Assembly: GCA_903813345.2 (NCBI GenBank)
Contig: CAIIXF020000012.1
Location: 31,378,501-31,442,500 of the forward strand
DNA: 64,000 nt
Source: Owenia fusiformis
Lineage: Eukaryota > Annelida > Polychaeta > Sabellida > Oweniidae
Direction: 5' to 3'
Shown: one piece after another, positions 47,301 through 59,044 of the stretch
Position numbering within the stretch: position 1 is the first letter of the stretch
Layout: each line of letters starts with the position of its first letter
Notes under the pieces: model-generated
The model's database searches: none
Told to the model about the DNA's origin: nothing
Seen by the model: only the letters and a program-made list of their open reading frames with translations
Program-made: the position numbers and the translations under genes

Positions 47301-48127
47301 GAAGTGTACCAACATCACCTTGATTACAGAAGAGATACCCTGCGTGCAGAGTCTAGTTAAACTACAGTGAAGTCAAACGAATGCAAAGGGTACAGAAGAG
47401 ATCATCTAACAGTCTAAAATTGCTTTTAATTCCCGGGTTTTGATTACATTTTATGTATAGACTTTTTGCCTCTATTCTCATTTTTAAACCTGTTTCTGTT
47501 TGCTTATTTAACAATTGTGATAAATTATTCAGTTAGAGTCGAAACCAAAACAATTTTCTACATTATAGTCCCCTCCTCTTGCACTGACTAAATATTAAAA
47601 TAAGCTAGTCTGATTGCGAATTTACAAATCCTGTAAAAGTAGCTTCAAACCGCCTTTTAATCAGAGAAAACAATAAGTTAATTCATCTGATTGCGAAAAT
47701 ACGAATCAATCTGATTATCTGATCTCCATGCTATTTGATTCGTGCATTATCTACAAGTCAGTCGGGCAAGGGTGAAATTATTTCATTTGAAAACAGAAAT
47801 AAATATCAGAACCCCTCTAGCATAACTATTCGGAAGAAATTCATACAAAAAATAAGGTACACAACTGATGAAGGGTCGCACACAATGCACGCACCCCTCT
47901 CCTCCTCCTCCGTGTTTGCCCACACACGACCATATTTGACAATTTTTCTAAAAGCGTTTTCCCCGGGAATATAGGTGTAGCGGTTGCCAGAAGTCGCACA
48001 GCTTGGGAGTCAGGGTATCCTGATCCATGCCTCAACGCCTGACGGGTCTGATATTTAGAGGGGGCGCAAGAATCATTAGGGGGCGGGGTAAACGTGAAAG
48101 TTGCCAACATATCCATAGGCGTAGCCA

Positions 48128-48158
<31 letters not shown>

Positions 48159-51100
48159 TGCGATGGGTGCGATAACAAAAGGCTTTATATATGCTTTAAT
48201 GTTTTATTTATCATGATGCTTTTATGTAGGCTATTAATTACAGTTCTTTTTGCAATATAAAACTGGTATGTTTATGCAAATTCCGATTGGACTAATATAA
48301 AGGGATATTGTTTCATTATGTGGACTTGAGAAAGTCCGACATACTCATTGCTTTCAACCCAAAACTTAAAATAGGAAGTTATCAAGATCCCAAGAACACG
48401 ATCGCTACTTAAACAATACGTTTGTAAAATCCCGGCGATCGAAATGCAATCAAACTTTCGCAATCAGGTGCCTAATTAGTCTTTTGATCTCTAAAGTTTT
48501 ACGACTGAACGTTTCAATGAACTCGTGAGAAGCAAACGCAATCATCATATAAACATTTTTCTAGTAAATCTAAAATAGAGTAAAACCCAGGGAAAAAGAT
48601 CGCGTGTTCATAGGAATTAGGCATATTTCAATTTTAAAATAACAAAAGTCAGTCTCGGAAGAATTTTCCAAGCATTCCCTGCTTCGATGCGTTTTTATTG
48701 CAAGGGCCATTTGGCGCCGATATGAATTCATTATAGGGCATTAGGGTTGTGCTTTATTTGTTTTATTTATATAAATGTTATAAAATGTGTACGACACTTA
48801 AATGAATTATTTTTAGGGTTACAATGCATATTTGACTTTTCCCTCTAAACGTTTAAAATTCATCTTTTCTTAGTTTGCTTCAATAAAATTAACATTGGAT
48901 CCCAGACAGTTATCAAATTCTCAGACATTTGATTAATATAGATATTTGTACTTCCTTTGACCAGTGGTGCTGGTGTGACTGAGATTCGAATCTAATCTGT
49001 TTCATTTTTATGTAAATTGAGAGGAATAAAGTTTTATTTTCAGCATTTTAACAATCTTAACGTTTGGCGTGCAGCTCAACTTAATACACAATCAAAGGTC
49101 AGAATACAGAAATAAGAACATGCCTTTTATTTGTTATTCAAGCTCGAGCAATATCCCCGTTATAAAACCAAAATAACTGCGGTTAGGTACCATATCTTGA
49201 TTACGGTAAAGACAGGCCATCTCATTCTGGTATGCCAGAGCCACTCTTATCTGCCGATTGTGGAAGGATAAAGACAAAGGGGTCGCGGCTATCGCGATGA
49301 GGCCATCTTATTTCTAGGAATTATTTCTGCCTCTCATTCCTTAAACCGGCTTCGTTAAACAGTGCCAAAATATATAAGTCGGAGCCAAAAACAAGACTAT
49401 TTTTATATTTAAATCCCCTCGCCTTGTCAATGTCTATGCCTGCATCTGGTTTTATACAGATATATACACATAGCTTACTTACTGGCCATGGACAGGGGGG
49501 GGGGGCACAGAAACGAACATTCTAGCTTTTGACCCGTACCGGTCAATTTTCGTTAGCTGCGTATACCAAGGGTGGTATAGATAGTATTAGGAAAAATCCT
49601 AACTCAAAGTTTTTGTTCTCTCGCAATCCAGAGCAAACCACTCGCCGGGCAAGCATTCTTTAAAAACGTGAAGTTTTCACCATGTTGAGCAGTTTTGAAA
49701 ATTGTCCAATTTGAACCATCGCCTTGTATATTTCTGTAACTGCCCCCCCCCCCCCTTGACACTCGAGTGTAAAAATCCTTTCCACACTGTCAATGGTTTT
49801 ACAAAATAGTTCATGTCAGGAAGGGGGAGGGGTGAGTGTGGAGAACAATCACTGACTGCGATTTGTATGATTGAACATTATACACTTATCATAGATTCGT
49901 AAAGAATAGTTTTAAAATAAACAGCTTGTTTAATGATTGGAGTGATGTATGCATAGAAGAATGACACTGGTTTTGAAATATCTTAATTATCCCATTGAAT
50001 GAAGCCATCCGTCCCTCTGTCCATTCTTAACTCATACTAGTGGACTGATTTGATTTAAAGGAGAAGTCTCGGTGTAGAACGTGTACACACTAATGGGAAC
50101 GAATTTTACTCATTTCTATTTAGGATTCGTTCATATACTAGCGGGGCTTTAGAGCATTTACAAACACACGAATTGTATTGTTTTAAGGCAACTTTTATGA
50201 AATATAATGTATTTAAAGCTATTTTAAAGCTATTTTAAATTTTAATTTTAGATTATATTCGGTTCAATTTTACAAATAATGAATAGTATTACAGTATATC
50301 GAAAAATATACAATGATTTACATTAAATTGCTCAGACTGCAAACAATGTACATGGTTGGCGAATTTGCATGCGCGTTCTTGATAATAAGAATTAAAGGTT
50401 GAGCTTAAAAATCAAACATTTTCTTTTTTAAACATAATAAATCTTTAAATCAAGAAAATAAAAATAAGATTGATGATTGAGCTTTTCATAGTCAACTGCG
50501 ACTGTGTCGACGCATGTTTATTTACTTAGCTAATTAGATATGTAAAATTGTTAATGGCCGCAACGGATAATACGTACATGTAAGCTGTTCGGATAAGACA
50601 TTTCTATATGATTAATAACAAATCCCGGGCAGAATGTTATTCAACAGTAACTGATCTTATTGGTTATTATTCAATTTGGATAATTAATCTATTATCTCGT
50701 CGTATTGATGTTTATTATATAGTGTTTCTCGTTGTGCATACAACAAAGGATTGATAAAACGTGTGTAACTTTTCGGAAAGCTTTATATTTTGTTTACTCC
50801 TAACATTCCTTGCCATTCCTTATTTCATAAAAGCCCTACTTTTTCTGGAAAATATATTGTGTTACCTTTTCAATTTTGAAATAAATGGATATTTCTATGA
50901 TATCGTAAAACTTTGTTATTCTCTCATGTAGTAAACATTAGATGGACACATAGACACATTAGATGGACACATAGGCATGCTCATTGACAAATATTGTTTC
51001 CAAGATTATATTCTACATACTATCATGGCTATTAGGCTACTTAATAAACATATATTTAGAAAACTTTTACCGAATGTAAGTATTTCCCAGAGGAGTATAC

Positions 51101-54100
51101 CATAGGCCCATACATCATTCTTGGTTGTGTAGATATTGTGGAAAAGAGCTTCAGGAGATATCCATCTAATGGGAAGACGGCCCTACAATATGATGCATAT
51201 TCAAATGTTAGTATTTCCCAATGGAGTATACCATAGGCCCAAACATCATTCTTGGTTATGTAGATATTGTGGAACAGAGCTTCAGGAGACATCCATCTAA
51301 TGGGAAGACGGCCCTACAATATGATGCATATTCAAATGTTAGTATTTCCCAGAGGAGTATACCATAGGCCCATACATCATTCTTGGTTGTGTAGATATTG
51401 TGGAACAGAGCTTCAGGAGACATCCATCCAATAGGAAGACGCGACTACGATAGGAAGTTATTATGTACTCATAAATTGGCATTGTTTGTTCACTCTAGTA
51501 TACCTTGTATTTGAGGTTCATGAGCAACCCATTTGGCTTATTAGTTATGATTGTGTTATTTGTTTTTATTCGTTGTTCCTTATTAATGGTTTATCGGATG
51601 ACTGTTAGATGTTAATTAGGTACTTTCAAAAATATACTTAAAAATACAATTAGACAAACAGAGTAGCTTATACATTTCCAGGGGCTAGGTACGGGAGGTA
51701 CGTATAATCGAGTGTTGCGTTTCATGTTTTCTGTGTATGAAGTGTGTATGAACACATGTAAAATACCAATTAAATGAGACCAAATCACCAAATCTCGAAG
51801 ACACCATAAAAATGAGCTAATGATTGAATCCAAAAAGGTATTACTTGTGACGTTCTGCTGTACAAATCTCTTTCTCCAACATCCCGTGAGAGACCAAAGT
51901 CGGAGATTTTGCACACTTTATTTGCACTCAATAGGATATTCCTGGCTGCAAGGTCACGATGCAGGAACTAGAAATAAATTAAGGTTTATTTGTGTTATTG
52001 AAACTATTTCTCATTAGCAAGTGGAAAATGGACGAACACATGGAAATGTGCTTGACAGTACATATCCTGAATTAAGAAACTAAACATCAGTGCATATTAC
52101 CTCTTACGCTATACATTCTTAAATACCAGAAATCCATCCAAATATAGTCATGATTGTAAATGATCAATATATATACGAATTACTGAAATCACTTGCTTTG
52201 TAAGATGATATTAGATTCATTCCACTTGCTATCTGATATCCAAACTGTATCAATTCTTTACTGGTGTCCAACTTATCAGACCTGATGTATTTTGCTTTGT
52301 TGGCTCGTAGGTAGCTTTGCAGGTCTCCCAAGGGTAGATACTCAACGAGTATCATAGTTTGGTCTGTGAAATAGGAATTTAAGATTAAAGCTAACAATAA
52401 TATATACCTGAAGGGGCAAGAGGGGGGTCAAATTGACTATCAAGCCACTATTGACTATATCTTAAGAATTTTAAAAGATAAAGTAATTAGTGAATAATAA
52501 ATATTTGCAAATCACGTTTTTTTCAAAACCTACTTGATGATACTAACTTTACTGATTCGACTGATTCAAAATTATATTGGACTAATACCAAGAAAAGCAC
52601 GCGCATTTATCCATTTTCTAACTAAATCACTGATTGTAAGATGTTTAGTACATCAGGAAATATGAATGTTAACAAGTAAATCCATTCTGTGAAAAAATCG
52701 CAAGAAAAAGTAGAGCCGCAAACAGGTACGTATTACAGTATTACATGTATCAAGCTCCATACAAATCATCAATTGTTACATATGACGATAAGGTAGAAGA
52801 CCTAAACGTTGTTCTTGGGTCATTTTGACTAAAATACTGCTAAATTACAAAACAATATCCCGAATGATAATAAAACTAATATATTAGTCTAGTAATTCCT
52901 CTAAAGTTTCCCATCAATTATTACACTTAATATGTTTAAGTATCGGAAAAAAGTAATATGTTTTCTCCGCCATGAAATTAAAATAAAAAGTTGATTGGAA
53001 GTACATGTAGATCGAGAGAATCAAGTGAAATCAAGCGAGCAAGAACAAACTTCCAAAATATGACGTCATTTAGAATCCGGGCTTTGTTTTGTCAACCGGG
53101 CTTTGTTCCGATGAGAGAAACTTGAAACATACAAGCAAGAAAAGCAATCTATTACTTTTTTGTTTTCTTGCTAAAAACAAAATCAAATTGAACTTGAGAA
53201 ATTGTTTAGATTATTTAGTTATGCCCTACATTGATTTCAATAGGTATTCGTGAAACCAGCTATCTTTTCAGTTCTATTTGGAAAATTATACATCATTCTT
53301 TCAGGAATTATAACATATTTGGCACTAAAAACATATTTCTGAAAGAAAATTAACAATTCGTCACAAAATGTTAAAAATCAATACTTTTCTGAAGAGATAA
53401 TGGAATAAGATTTACAACAATATCAATACCATTGAAATCAGACAAGTAATAACTTATCCCCGAGGGGGGGGGGACTTAGGGGTACAAAAAAGGTTGCAGG
53501 CATTATATTATGGGAATACGATTATCTAATATCCAATTATTAAATTGGAAGATGACTCGGATAATATGTTGCTTTGTATTTTCAAGTTACTGCATAACTC
53601 GAGACATAAAATTCACTTTCGTTAAAACATTACAAAAATGAAACATAAAACCCTTGTTCAACAATATAATATCGTAATATTGCTCTACGAGATTTCCAAC
53701 TTCGAACAATGTTTCCAAAACCATAGACAAAGACCAGTAATTCATATACAGTACGTATATATCATATCTTAAAATCATACCATTGTATTTCGAGTAACCT
53801 AGAAGTTGTACCACATTGTGATGTATTGGTAACTGCTTCATAAGATCCAATTCACGGAGGAGAGCCTGGTGGTCGTCATCAGATGCATTATCTGCAACAA
53901 GATATGCCAAAGTTAACTATGCCGTATTGCTATGTTTTGGTAACTGCTTCATAAGATCCAATTCACGGAGGAGAGCCTGGTGGTCGTCATCAGATTCATT
54001 ATCTGCAACAAGATATGCCAAAGTTAACTATGCCGTATTGCTATGTTTTGGTAACTGCTTCATAAGATCCAATTCACGGAGGAGAGCCTGGTGGTCGTCA

Positions 54101-57100
54101 TCAGATGCATTATCTGCAACAAGATATGCAAAAGTTAACTATGCCGTATTGCTTTGTTTTGGTAACTGCTTCATAAGATCCAATTCACGGAGGAGAGCCT
54201 GGTGGTCGTCATCAGATGCATTATCTGCAACAAGATATGCCAAAGTTAACTATGCCGTATTGCTATGTTTTGGTAACTGCTTCATAAGATCCAATTCACG
54301 GAGGAGAGCCTGGTGGTCGTCATCCGACGCATTATCTAGAACGGGATGCATCGCCATTAGATCAACATTCAAAATATTTATATACAACGGAACATCGACA
54401 CAGAAACACAATTATAAAGAATATTGAGACATAGAATTTTTAAAACTCACCCTTCAATATCTTTGCAGCGGCCATAAATGGGGATTTTACCTTGTTATTC
54501 ACATTCACTAGTTTTACAACTCCAAATTCACCAGCTCCTAATGTGGCTCCGATGTCAATTGCTTCCATTGGATATTCGTTGTCACATGTGTTTCGCTAAA
54601 TCACACAAATAGTCATATGAAATGTGTTTCCTGGTGATTCAGGACCGCAGAACGATATTTTACAAAGCAATATAAATGTACACTAAAACCAAAATGAACA
54701 TGATCAAGCACAGAGTCAGAGACTATGTCCTGTTTTTGTAGGTTATTAATAAATAAAGCTTCCAATATTAAATTTGACGTTTTTTACTTACAGTGTGCGT
54801 GCTTACATCATCTCTATTATGCTGAGCATGTGTGTTTGGCATGACATCAACTTCTTCATATGGGACACTTTGGCTTTGTTGAGGGACAACGTTTACCTCT
54901 TCCATCGAACCAGTGCTAAACAATGAATTAATAACAATGAAAACAAGGACACCGATTGGTATAACATGTGAAGGAAATATACAAAAATGATTGCGCAACA
55001 GATTTGCAGATATGCACTGACTTGACCTTTACAAGGTCACGATGTCCTCAATAACATTTAGGATGTACCTGAACACTATGCCATAATTAACCCCTTACTA
55101 AATGCAATATTGTATGTCATAATGGTTATGAATGCTCTGGGGGCACTTTTTATATACTTATAGTGACGGATCGTTTGCCTATTGCCTAATTGCTGCAAGG
55201 TTCGTAAAGTAAAATGTCGGAAATATTATCTTCATACTGTTATCCAATGGAAAGTTTCTTGTCATTAGGAAAATTAAAATTAGGAAAATTATAGAAGGAC
55301 AAGTCTCGGTTTTAACAAAGTCTCTTGGGTTAATAATTCTTTTATGAGAAATATAGAAATATCACCCAAATTAAATAATGAATATTCAAAAGAACACATT
55401 TAAGTCTACAAGATCAAATTATCAAAATTGTCTGAAGCAGTCGTAACATGCAGTAGACCGATTCAATAAAAAACAAGTCTCGATTTGGAGAAGGAAGTTC
55501 ATCAGTGTACTGCGCTAATATTTTTCTATGAAAAATATAGAAATATCATCCATATTAAATTATAGATATTCAAATGAAGTTATTTAAATCTACAAAATGT
55601 AAAAATATCAACATTGTCCAAAGCAGGCGAAGCGTGCAGTAGACTAATGAACTTCGTTCTCCAAACCTAGACTTGTCTTTTGACCATTCGGCAAATTAAC
55701 CACTAGGATAAAATAACACTTAGAGAGTATAATATTTGAGAGGGTTAATCTGTATTTCATACATATACTTTCTTCTGTATATGTCAACTGGGGGGGGGGG
55801 GGGGGGCTGAGGTGGGCCCAGAAAAAATAAATTGGGTCCAAAAAGCCCCCAAAATGGGCCTTTTGGTCATTGCTGGGCCTTTTAAGGCCCTATTTTATAT
55901 TATCAGGCCAAATTTGCCTCAAATGTTAAAATTTGGACCCATTTTTGGATTTTAGGGGCCCAAAATTTTTTCCGCGCAAGCTTGGAAGTTTTTTTCTCTG
56001 ACCTGAAATTTGGGTCCCCCTTATTGGTTTCGAAGGATGCTCATGAGTCATCTCTATTCAATTGCATATATTTTTAGCTGTTTACTCTTACCGATTGTCT
56101 GCATCTTTTTTCAATAGAGAATATGCTTTCTTTAATTGTTCGTTTTCATTGTGCAGCTTGAAGACGGAGAATGCAAGAACAGTAATATAACGCCGATGGC
56201 AATCAGTAAACCAAAAATTAGTCCAACGAATGAACTACATGATGCTGTGGCTGGAGTCGTGGTTGTTGCTAGATGAAAATGTTATATGCTCACATACTCA
56301 ATTAAAATCACTTACAGTCACAAATTGATACATGTTCAGTGTGTCCAAAACAGGACTTAATAAAAGTTGATTAATTCCGTCAATCTTGCATATTCTGCCT
56401 TGAACGTTGAGAATTATTTAATTTATTCAGTGTGAATATATTGTGAAAGTTCGACGAGAATCCACTCACTGAGTCAAATATTACAATCCCTTACATATCT
56501 ATGCACAATTGAATCCGATGAACAAAGCTGTTGATGACCCTCCTGCACAGATGAACATAATGGCACGTCTTTGCGAAGTTGTTGCCCTCTTGAGATCAGC
56601 AACTGTGTTGGGGCCTGTCAGTGTACATGTTGTCTTTGGAAAATGTACACAGATTAAAAGTCTGGGGGATTGAAATCTGGCGAATAAGCTACCCGTATGC
56701 GTTCGAAAACTGATTAACTGACAACCAAAGCATTGCCTGAGTCATTCCATCATATCATTAGCTTTTTCGGAGTAGTACCTTATTGAAGGCATTGTCTCTC
56801 TCTCTTTGGTTGTCTCATCTTATTCCTAGTGATCTTCAGGACTTAGCGAGAGCTTCTGAACAATAGAACGGTTCTCGTTCACTATAATAGCACGTCCCCA
56901 ATCATCTTTGAACCAATAGCCATCAATGATTCCATGTTTGTTTTTTGTCAGCCAGGCAGTGCATGCATTCTTCAGAATGCATTGAACGCTGTAACACTTC
57001 ATCAAAAGGGGGGGGGGGTGTAAGCTCCAGTAGGAATTGCTCTTGGAAATAACGTGTTCATTCAAAAATAAATGTGTGAAGGAGGGTCATCAACAACTTC

Positions 57101-59044
57101 GTCGGATTCAATTGTGCACAGAGAGCATGTGGCATGTTTTATAAGGTATTGTAATTTGTAACTCAATATGCAAATTATCATGATTAAACTTTTACAACAA
57201 AATTCACATTAAAGGAACTATACAATGCTGAAATTTCAAGGCAGAATTTGCAAGATCGACTTAGTCAATCGATTTTTCTTCGTTTCTGTTCCTAGACTAC
57301 GTATAACTTTGTATGCTGACAAAATGTATTACAAGGCAAGTATTACACATGAAGTTTTATTGTTGAAAATTGTCAAAAATGTTCTCCATGTTGCTAAACA
57401 GAAATTAAAGTATGAATATTCGTACATACCAACAACTTCGATCGTCACTTCACTGCATTCCTCAAAGTAAAAATTTGAAACACAGCATCTGTATATCCCC
57501 GTTTGGTTGAATTGTATGTCGTTAAGTTCTTTCGTGTCTCTATAATCCACAGTGTCAAAGTCTTGATGGCATTTTGATTTAAACCACCATGTGTACAATG
57601 GCATAGGCTTCGCTAATAATTCTCCTTTAAGTTGTACATTTGTCCCTACTTTACGTTGTAAAATAGCTTGGTCTTGAATAATTTTGCCATTGACAAATAG
57701 GGTCGGCTTAAGTGCTGGATCTAAAACATTCATGATACTATTGACAGATATCAGAATATATACAAAATATACTATAAACAATACAGAACGAAAAGGAGCG
57801 GAGCCGAACAAAACATAACATTAACACGACAGTACATTGTTTGCGAATACCTACTACGTCTAACATCTAGCTTCGTGGAACAATGTTGTTGGATATTCAG
57901 TACACTAAATGAACAATTGAGTTGTTTCTGGTTATGATAACTATATGCTTTTTGGGTAAACGTTGACTTAAAGACCCCTGGTGTCGTCTCGTCTGCTGGT
58001 GAGGTGAGCTTAATACCATCAAGTGTCCAAGTGATGGTGGGTTTCTGGCTATCATCTCTCTCCCCTGCATATGTGACAGACCACTCAAATGTGATAATAT
58101 CATTCTGATAAAATATCGTAGTCCCTGACATAGGACACGATGCAGGATCTGAAAATATAATGACTTAAAATGTCGTAGTTCCTGACATAAGACATGATGC
58201 AGGATCTGAAAATATAATGACTTAAAATGTCGTAGTCCCTGACATAGGGCATAATGTGGGATCTGGAAATATAATCTTTTTTTAATATTTGTGTTTTCTA
58301 AATAAGCATTTACACAATACTTATTGGGCATTGAAACGCGTTGTAGAATGGAATATTTTCTTTATCAACATGTTAGTTAAATTACAGGTCGATCATTCAT
58401 GTATGACGAATTTCATAATATAAAGGAAATGCATAGTTTGCACCCCTAGCCTCGTGTATTTAAGAAATGAAGACCGAGACCGAGTTTTATCCCGTTTTAT
58501 GTAAACAAATCGACTTATACGGAATGATTTAAACAAGACTGTGTGTACACATCTTGATATTTTCATATATCTGGGCTTGGTAGGGATCGTTTCATAAACA
58601 ATGCAAAACACAACACAACATTTGCTCAATGTTGCATGTGAAACTAACGTTCAATGGATTTTATAGATTTACAGCAAAGTGTATAGGACAGCAACTTACC
58701 AAGTACAACCAAATGAGGCTCCAGGCCCCCTATAGATTTTCCCCTTAGTATATCACTACAAGTGTACTTCCCAGCATCATCCAAATCAATGTTCCGTAGA
58801 CCAAGGTTGTATGGTTTCTCTGTACTTATATAGAACTTGTTTGGTATATCAATTGCAATTACCGTATCATTAACTGATAATGGTTTACTTAATCCTGATC
58901 TGATTGAGTTACCTATCCACTGCACAAGATGACGAGCCCCAGATGCAATACGGTCAATGTGACACGTCAACTCAGCGTTCTTCCCAGATAATACGGCCCT
59001 GTCCCGTGGACCTCCTATAAGGACTATATCACTTTGGCCCAAAG
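43867..59044 (-). CDS. Receptor tyrosine kinase gene 2 (Ig-A/B/C, TM, kinase)
   Basis: Paralogue of gene 1. Exons (minus): 59044-58700, 58148-57855, 57720-57430, 56268-56092, 54915-54792, 54595-54451, 53891-53781, 52363-52197, 51967-51845, 51182-51071, 44392-44296, 44044-43867. Catalytic motifs are complete ([31 protein letters not shown]), and the tail has [13 protein letters not shown], a YxNx motif of the Grb2-SH2 type. The stalk and TM exons of gene 1 are fused to one exon here. Its length (177 nt) breaks phase, so the frame stops just inside the membrane. A product read as written would be an Ig protein with a TM helix but no kinase; a sequencing error or unseen splice could restore the kinase. 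Two kinase exons are tandemly multiplied. Signal peptide and lectin exons, if any, lie beyond the window or are lost. Confidence 0.75.
44756..44993. mobile_element. GGCGTAGCCAG-ended MITE
   Basis: GGCGTAGCCAGGGGGATGCG at the left and an inverted CTGGCTACGCC at the right, with a C/G run inside. A one-ended relative is at 48114-48180. Confidence 0.7.
45226..45301. mobile_element. ACCCTGCGT mini-element (copy a)
   Basis: 76 bp from ACCCTGCGTGCAGAGTC to CGAATGCAAAGGGT. Flanks TGTTTTACGAT and AGTTTTATGAA look like a worn 11-bp target duplication. Confidence 0.6.
46140..46291. mobile_element. Palindromic MITE, family 1 (copy c)
   Basis: GTCACATTTGCTCAGAT arms and GAACAAAATACTCAATCGGC core as at 4246 and 5760. 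It lies in the 6.7-kb kinase intron of gene 2. Confidence 0.7.
46340..46421. mobile_element. ACCCTGCGT mini-element (copy b)
   Basis: About 80 bp, GCTGCGTGCAGAGTCTAAT to GAACGAATGCAAAGGGT. More diverged; its 5' end is worn. Confidence 0.55.
46640..46865 (+). repeat. Direct repeat with empty insertion site
   Basis: About 220 bp repeated at 47190-47435 (AGAATCTAACATTTAAT, GAAGTGTACCAACATCACCT). This copy lacks the mini-element and shows the uninterrupted site ACATAAGAGATCATC. Confidence 0.75.
47337..47391. mobile_element. ACCCTGCGT mini-element (55 bp) with 11-bp target duplication
   Basis: ACCCTGCGTGCAGAGTC to ATGCAAAGGGT, flanked by perfect ACAGAAGAGAT repeats (47326-47336, 47392-47402). 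The unoccupied paralogous site at about 46835 has a single copy of the duplicated bases. Confidence 0.8.
48114..48180. repeat. GGCGTAGCCAG element end with long poly-G
   Basis: GGCGTAGCCAGGAG followed by a G run of about 29 and GCGATGGGTGCGATAAC, like the left end at 44756. Run length may be unreliable in the assembly. Confidence 0.55.
48200..51060. other. Gene 2 intron, no recognised feature
   Basis: Long kinase intron with G/C homopolymers at 49495 and 49743 but no supported exon, RNA gene or repeat family. Confidence 0.4.
51071..51182 (-). CDS. Activation-segment exon of gene 2 (complete copy)
   Basis: 112 nt, phase 0 in and phase 1 out, acceptor ATTGTAG, donor ATTCG|GTAAAA. The only one of three copies with a donor. 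Met of WMSPE is Ile here (WISPE). Confidence 0.82.
51183..51455 (-). repeat. Two extra copies of the activation-segment exon
   Basis: 131-bp units repeat the whole exon 13 coding block (51313 and about 51441 down). Both have lost the donor (CATTTGAATATGC instead of CATTCGGTAAAAG), and the outer one has a changed start and WMS context. Open frames run through into the next unit. Confidence 0.85.
51845..52363 (-). CDS. Hinge and catalytic-loop exons of gene 2
   Basis: 52363-52197 ends [13 protein letters not shown] at the same GC donor as gene 1 (GC at 52196-52195). 51967-51845 carries [10 protein letters not shown] and [17 protein letters not shown]. Nearly identical to gene 1, indicating recent duplication or conversion of this part. 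Confidence 0.87.
52400..53770. other. Gene 2 intron, no recognised feature
   Basis: AT-rich, one G run at 53465. Nothing supported. Confidence 0.4.
53781..53891 (-). CDS. Alpha-C kinase exon of gene 2 (complete copy)
   Basis: 111 nt, phase 1 both ends: [20 protein letters not shown] then [18 protein letters not shown]. Acceptor CTTGTTGCAG, donor AATG|GTATGA. Confidence 0.85.
53892..54335 (-). repeat. Four tandem 111-bp units repeating the alpha-C exon start
   Basis: Acceptor positions 54002, 54113, 54224 and 54335 on the minus strand are exactly 111 bp apart. Each unit has about 80 bp of the exon (to LPK) joined to a short piece ending in the next acceptor. None has a donor, and the frame meets a stop (NTA-stop). 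Units are almost identical, so the array is young. The unit length divisible by three makes a spurious open frame on the plus strand. Confidence 0.9.
54451..54915 (-). CDS. Juxtamembrane and glycine-loop exons of gene 2
   Basis: 54915-54792 (phase 2 to 0) keeps [10 protein letters not shown]. 54595-54451 (phase 0 to 1) reads [20 protein letters not shown] and FMAAAKILK. Confidence 0.85.
55290..55682. mobile_element. MITE with AGAAGGAC ends (copy b)
   Basis: Older copy of 32231-32630 with the same two-fold internal duplication (TTCATCAGTGTACTGCGCTA). Confidence 0.7.
55789..56030. repeat. GGGCCCAGAAAAAAT repeat with poly-G head (copy b)
   Basis: G16 run, GTGGGCCCAGAAAAAATAAA, GGCCTTTTAAGGCCC and TTTTTTCTCTGACCTGAAAT as at 11895-12140. 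Confidence 0.6.
56092..56268 (-). CDS. Fused stalk/transmembrane exon of gene 2, out of phase
   Basis: Acceptor CATCTAG then the Thr-rich stalk (TTTTPATAS) runs straight into [19 protein letters not shown]. Two extra bases relative to gene 1 shift the frame inside the helix, leading to a stop after CTMKTNN. The other frame still reads [12 protein letters not shown] to the donor (CG|GTAAGA), so the shift may be young. Confidence 0.75.
56280..57420. other. Gene 2 intron between Ig-C and TM
   Basis: No supported exon. The repeated phrase ACTTCGTCGGATTCAATTGT/ATTGAATCCGATGAACAAAG at about 57100 and 56508, inverted, suggests a further decayed inverted-repeat element of about 0.6 kb. Confidence 0.4.
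57430..57720 (-). CDS. Ig-C exon of gene 2
   Basis: 97 codons, phase 1 both ends; [17 protein letters not shown] again lacks the first Cys, [18 protein letters not shown] keeps the CC plus C pattern. Confidence 0.83.
57855..58148 (-). CDS. Ig-B exon of gene 2
   Basis: 98 codons, phase 1; [45 protein letters not shown]. The intron to Ig-C is only about 130 bp, against 5 kb in gene 1. Confidence 0.83.
58149..58275 (-). repeat. Two short copies of the Ig-B exon start
   Basis: Units of about 57 bp repeat the acceptor and CPMSGTT(T)F start upstream of the complete exon, with no continuation. Confidence 0.75.
58700..59044 (-). CDS. Ig-A exon of gene 2
   Basis: 115 codons, phase 1; [39 protein letters not shown]. 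Intact. Confidence 0.83.

Noticed and set aside
51056-51292. 78-codon minus frame as an alternative longer kinase exon
   Set aside because: It arises from read-through between repeated exon copies and shifts frame after the first unit.
53892-54335. CRISPR-like regular spacing
   Set aside because: Eukaryotic context, adjacent units are identical along the whole length with no unique spacers, and they contain a coding exon start.
53927-54427. 166-codon plus-strand frame with four 37-residue repeats
   Set aside because: It is the reverse-strand shadow of the 111-bp alpha-C exon array; it exists because the unit length is divisible by three.
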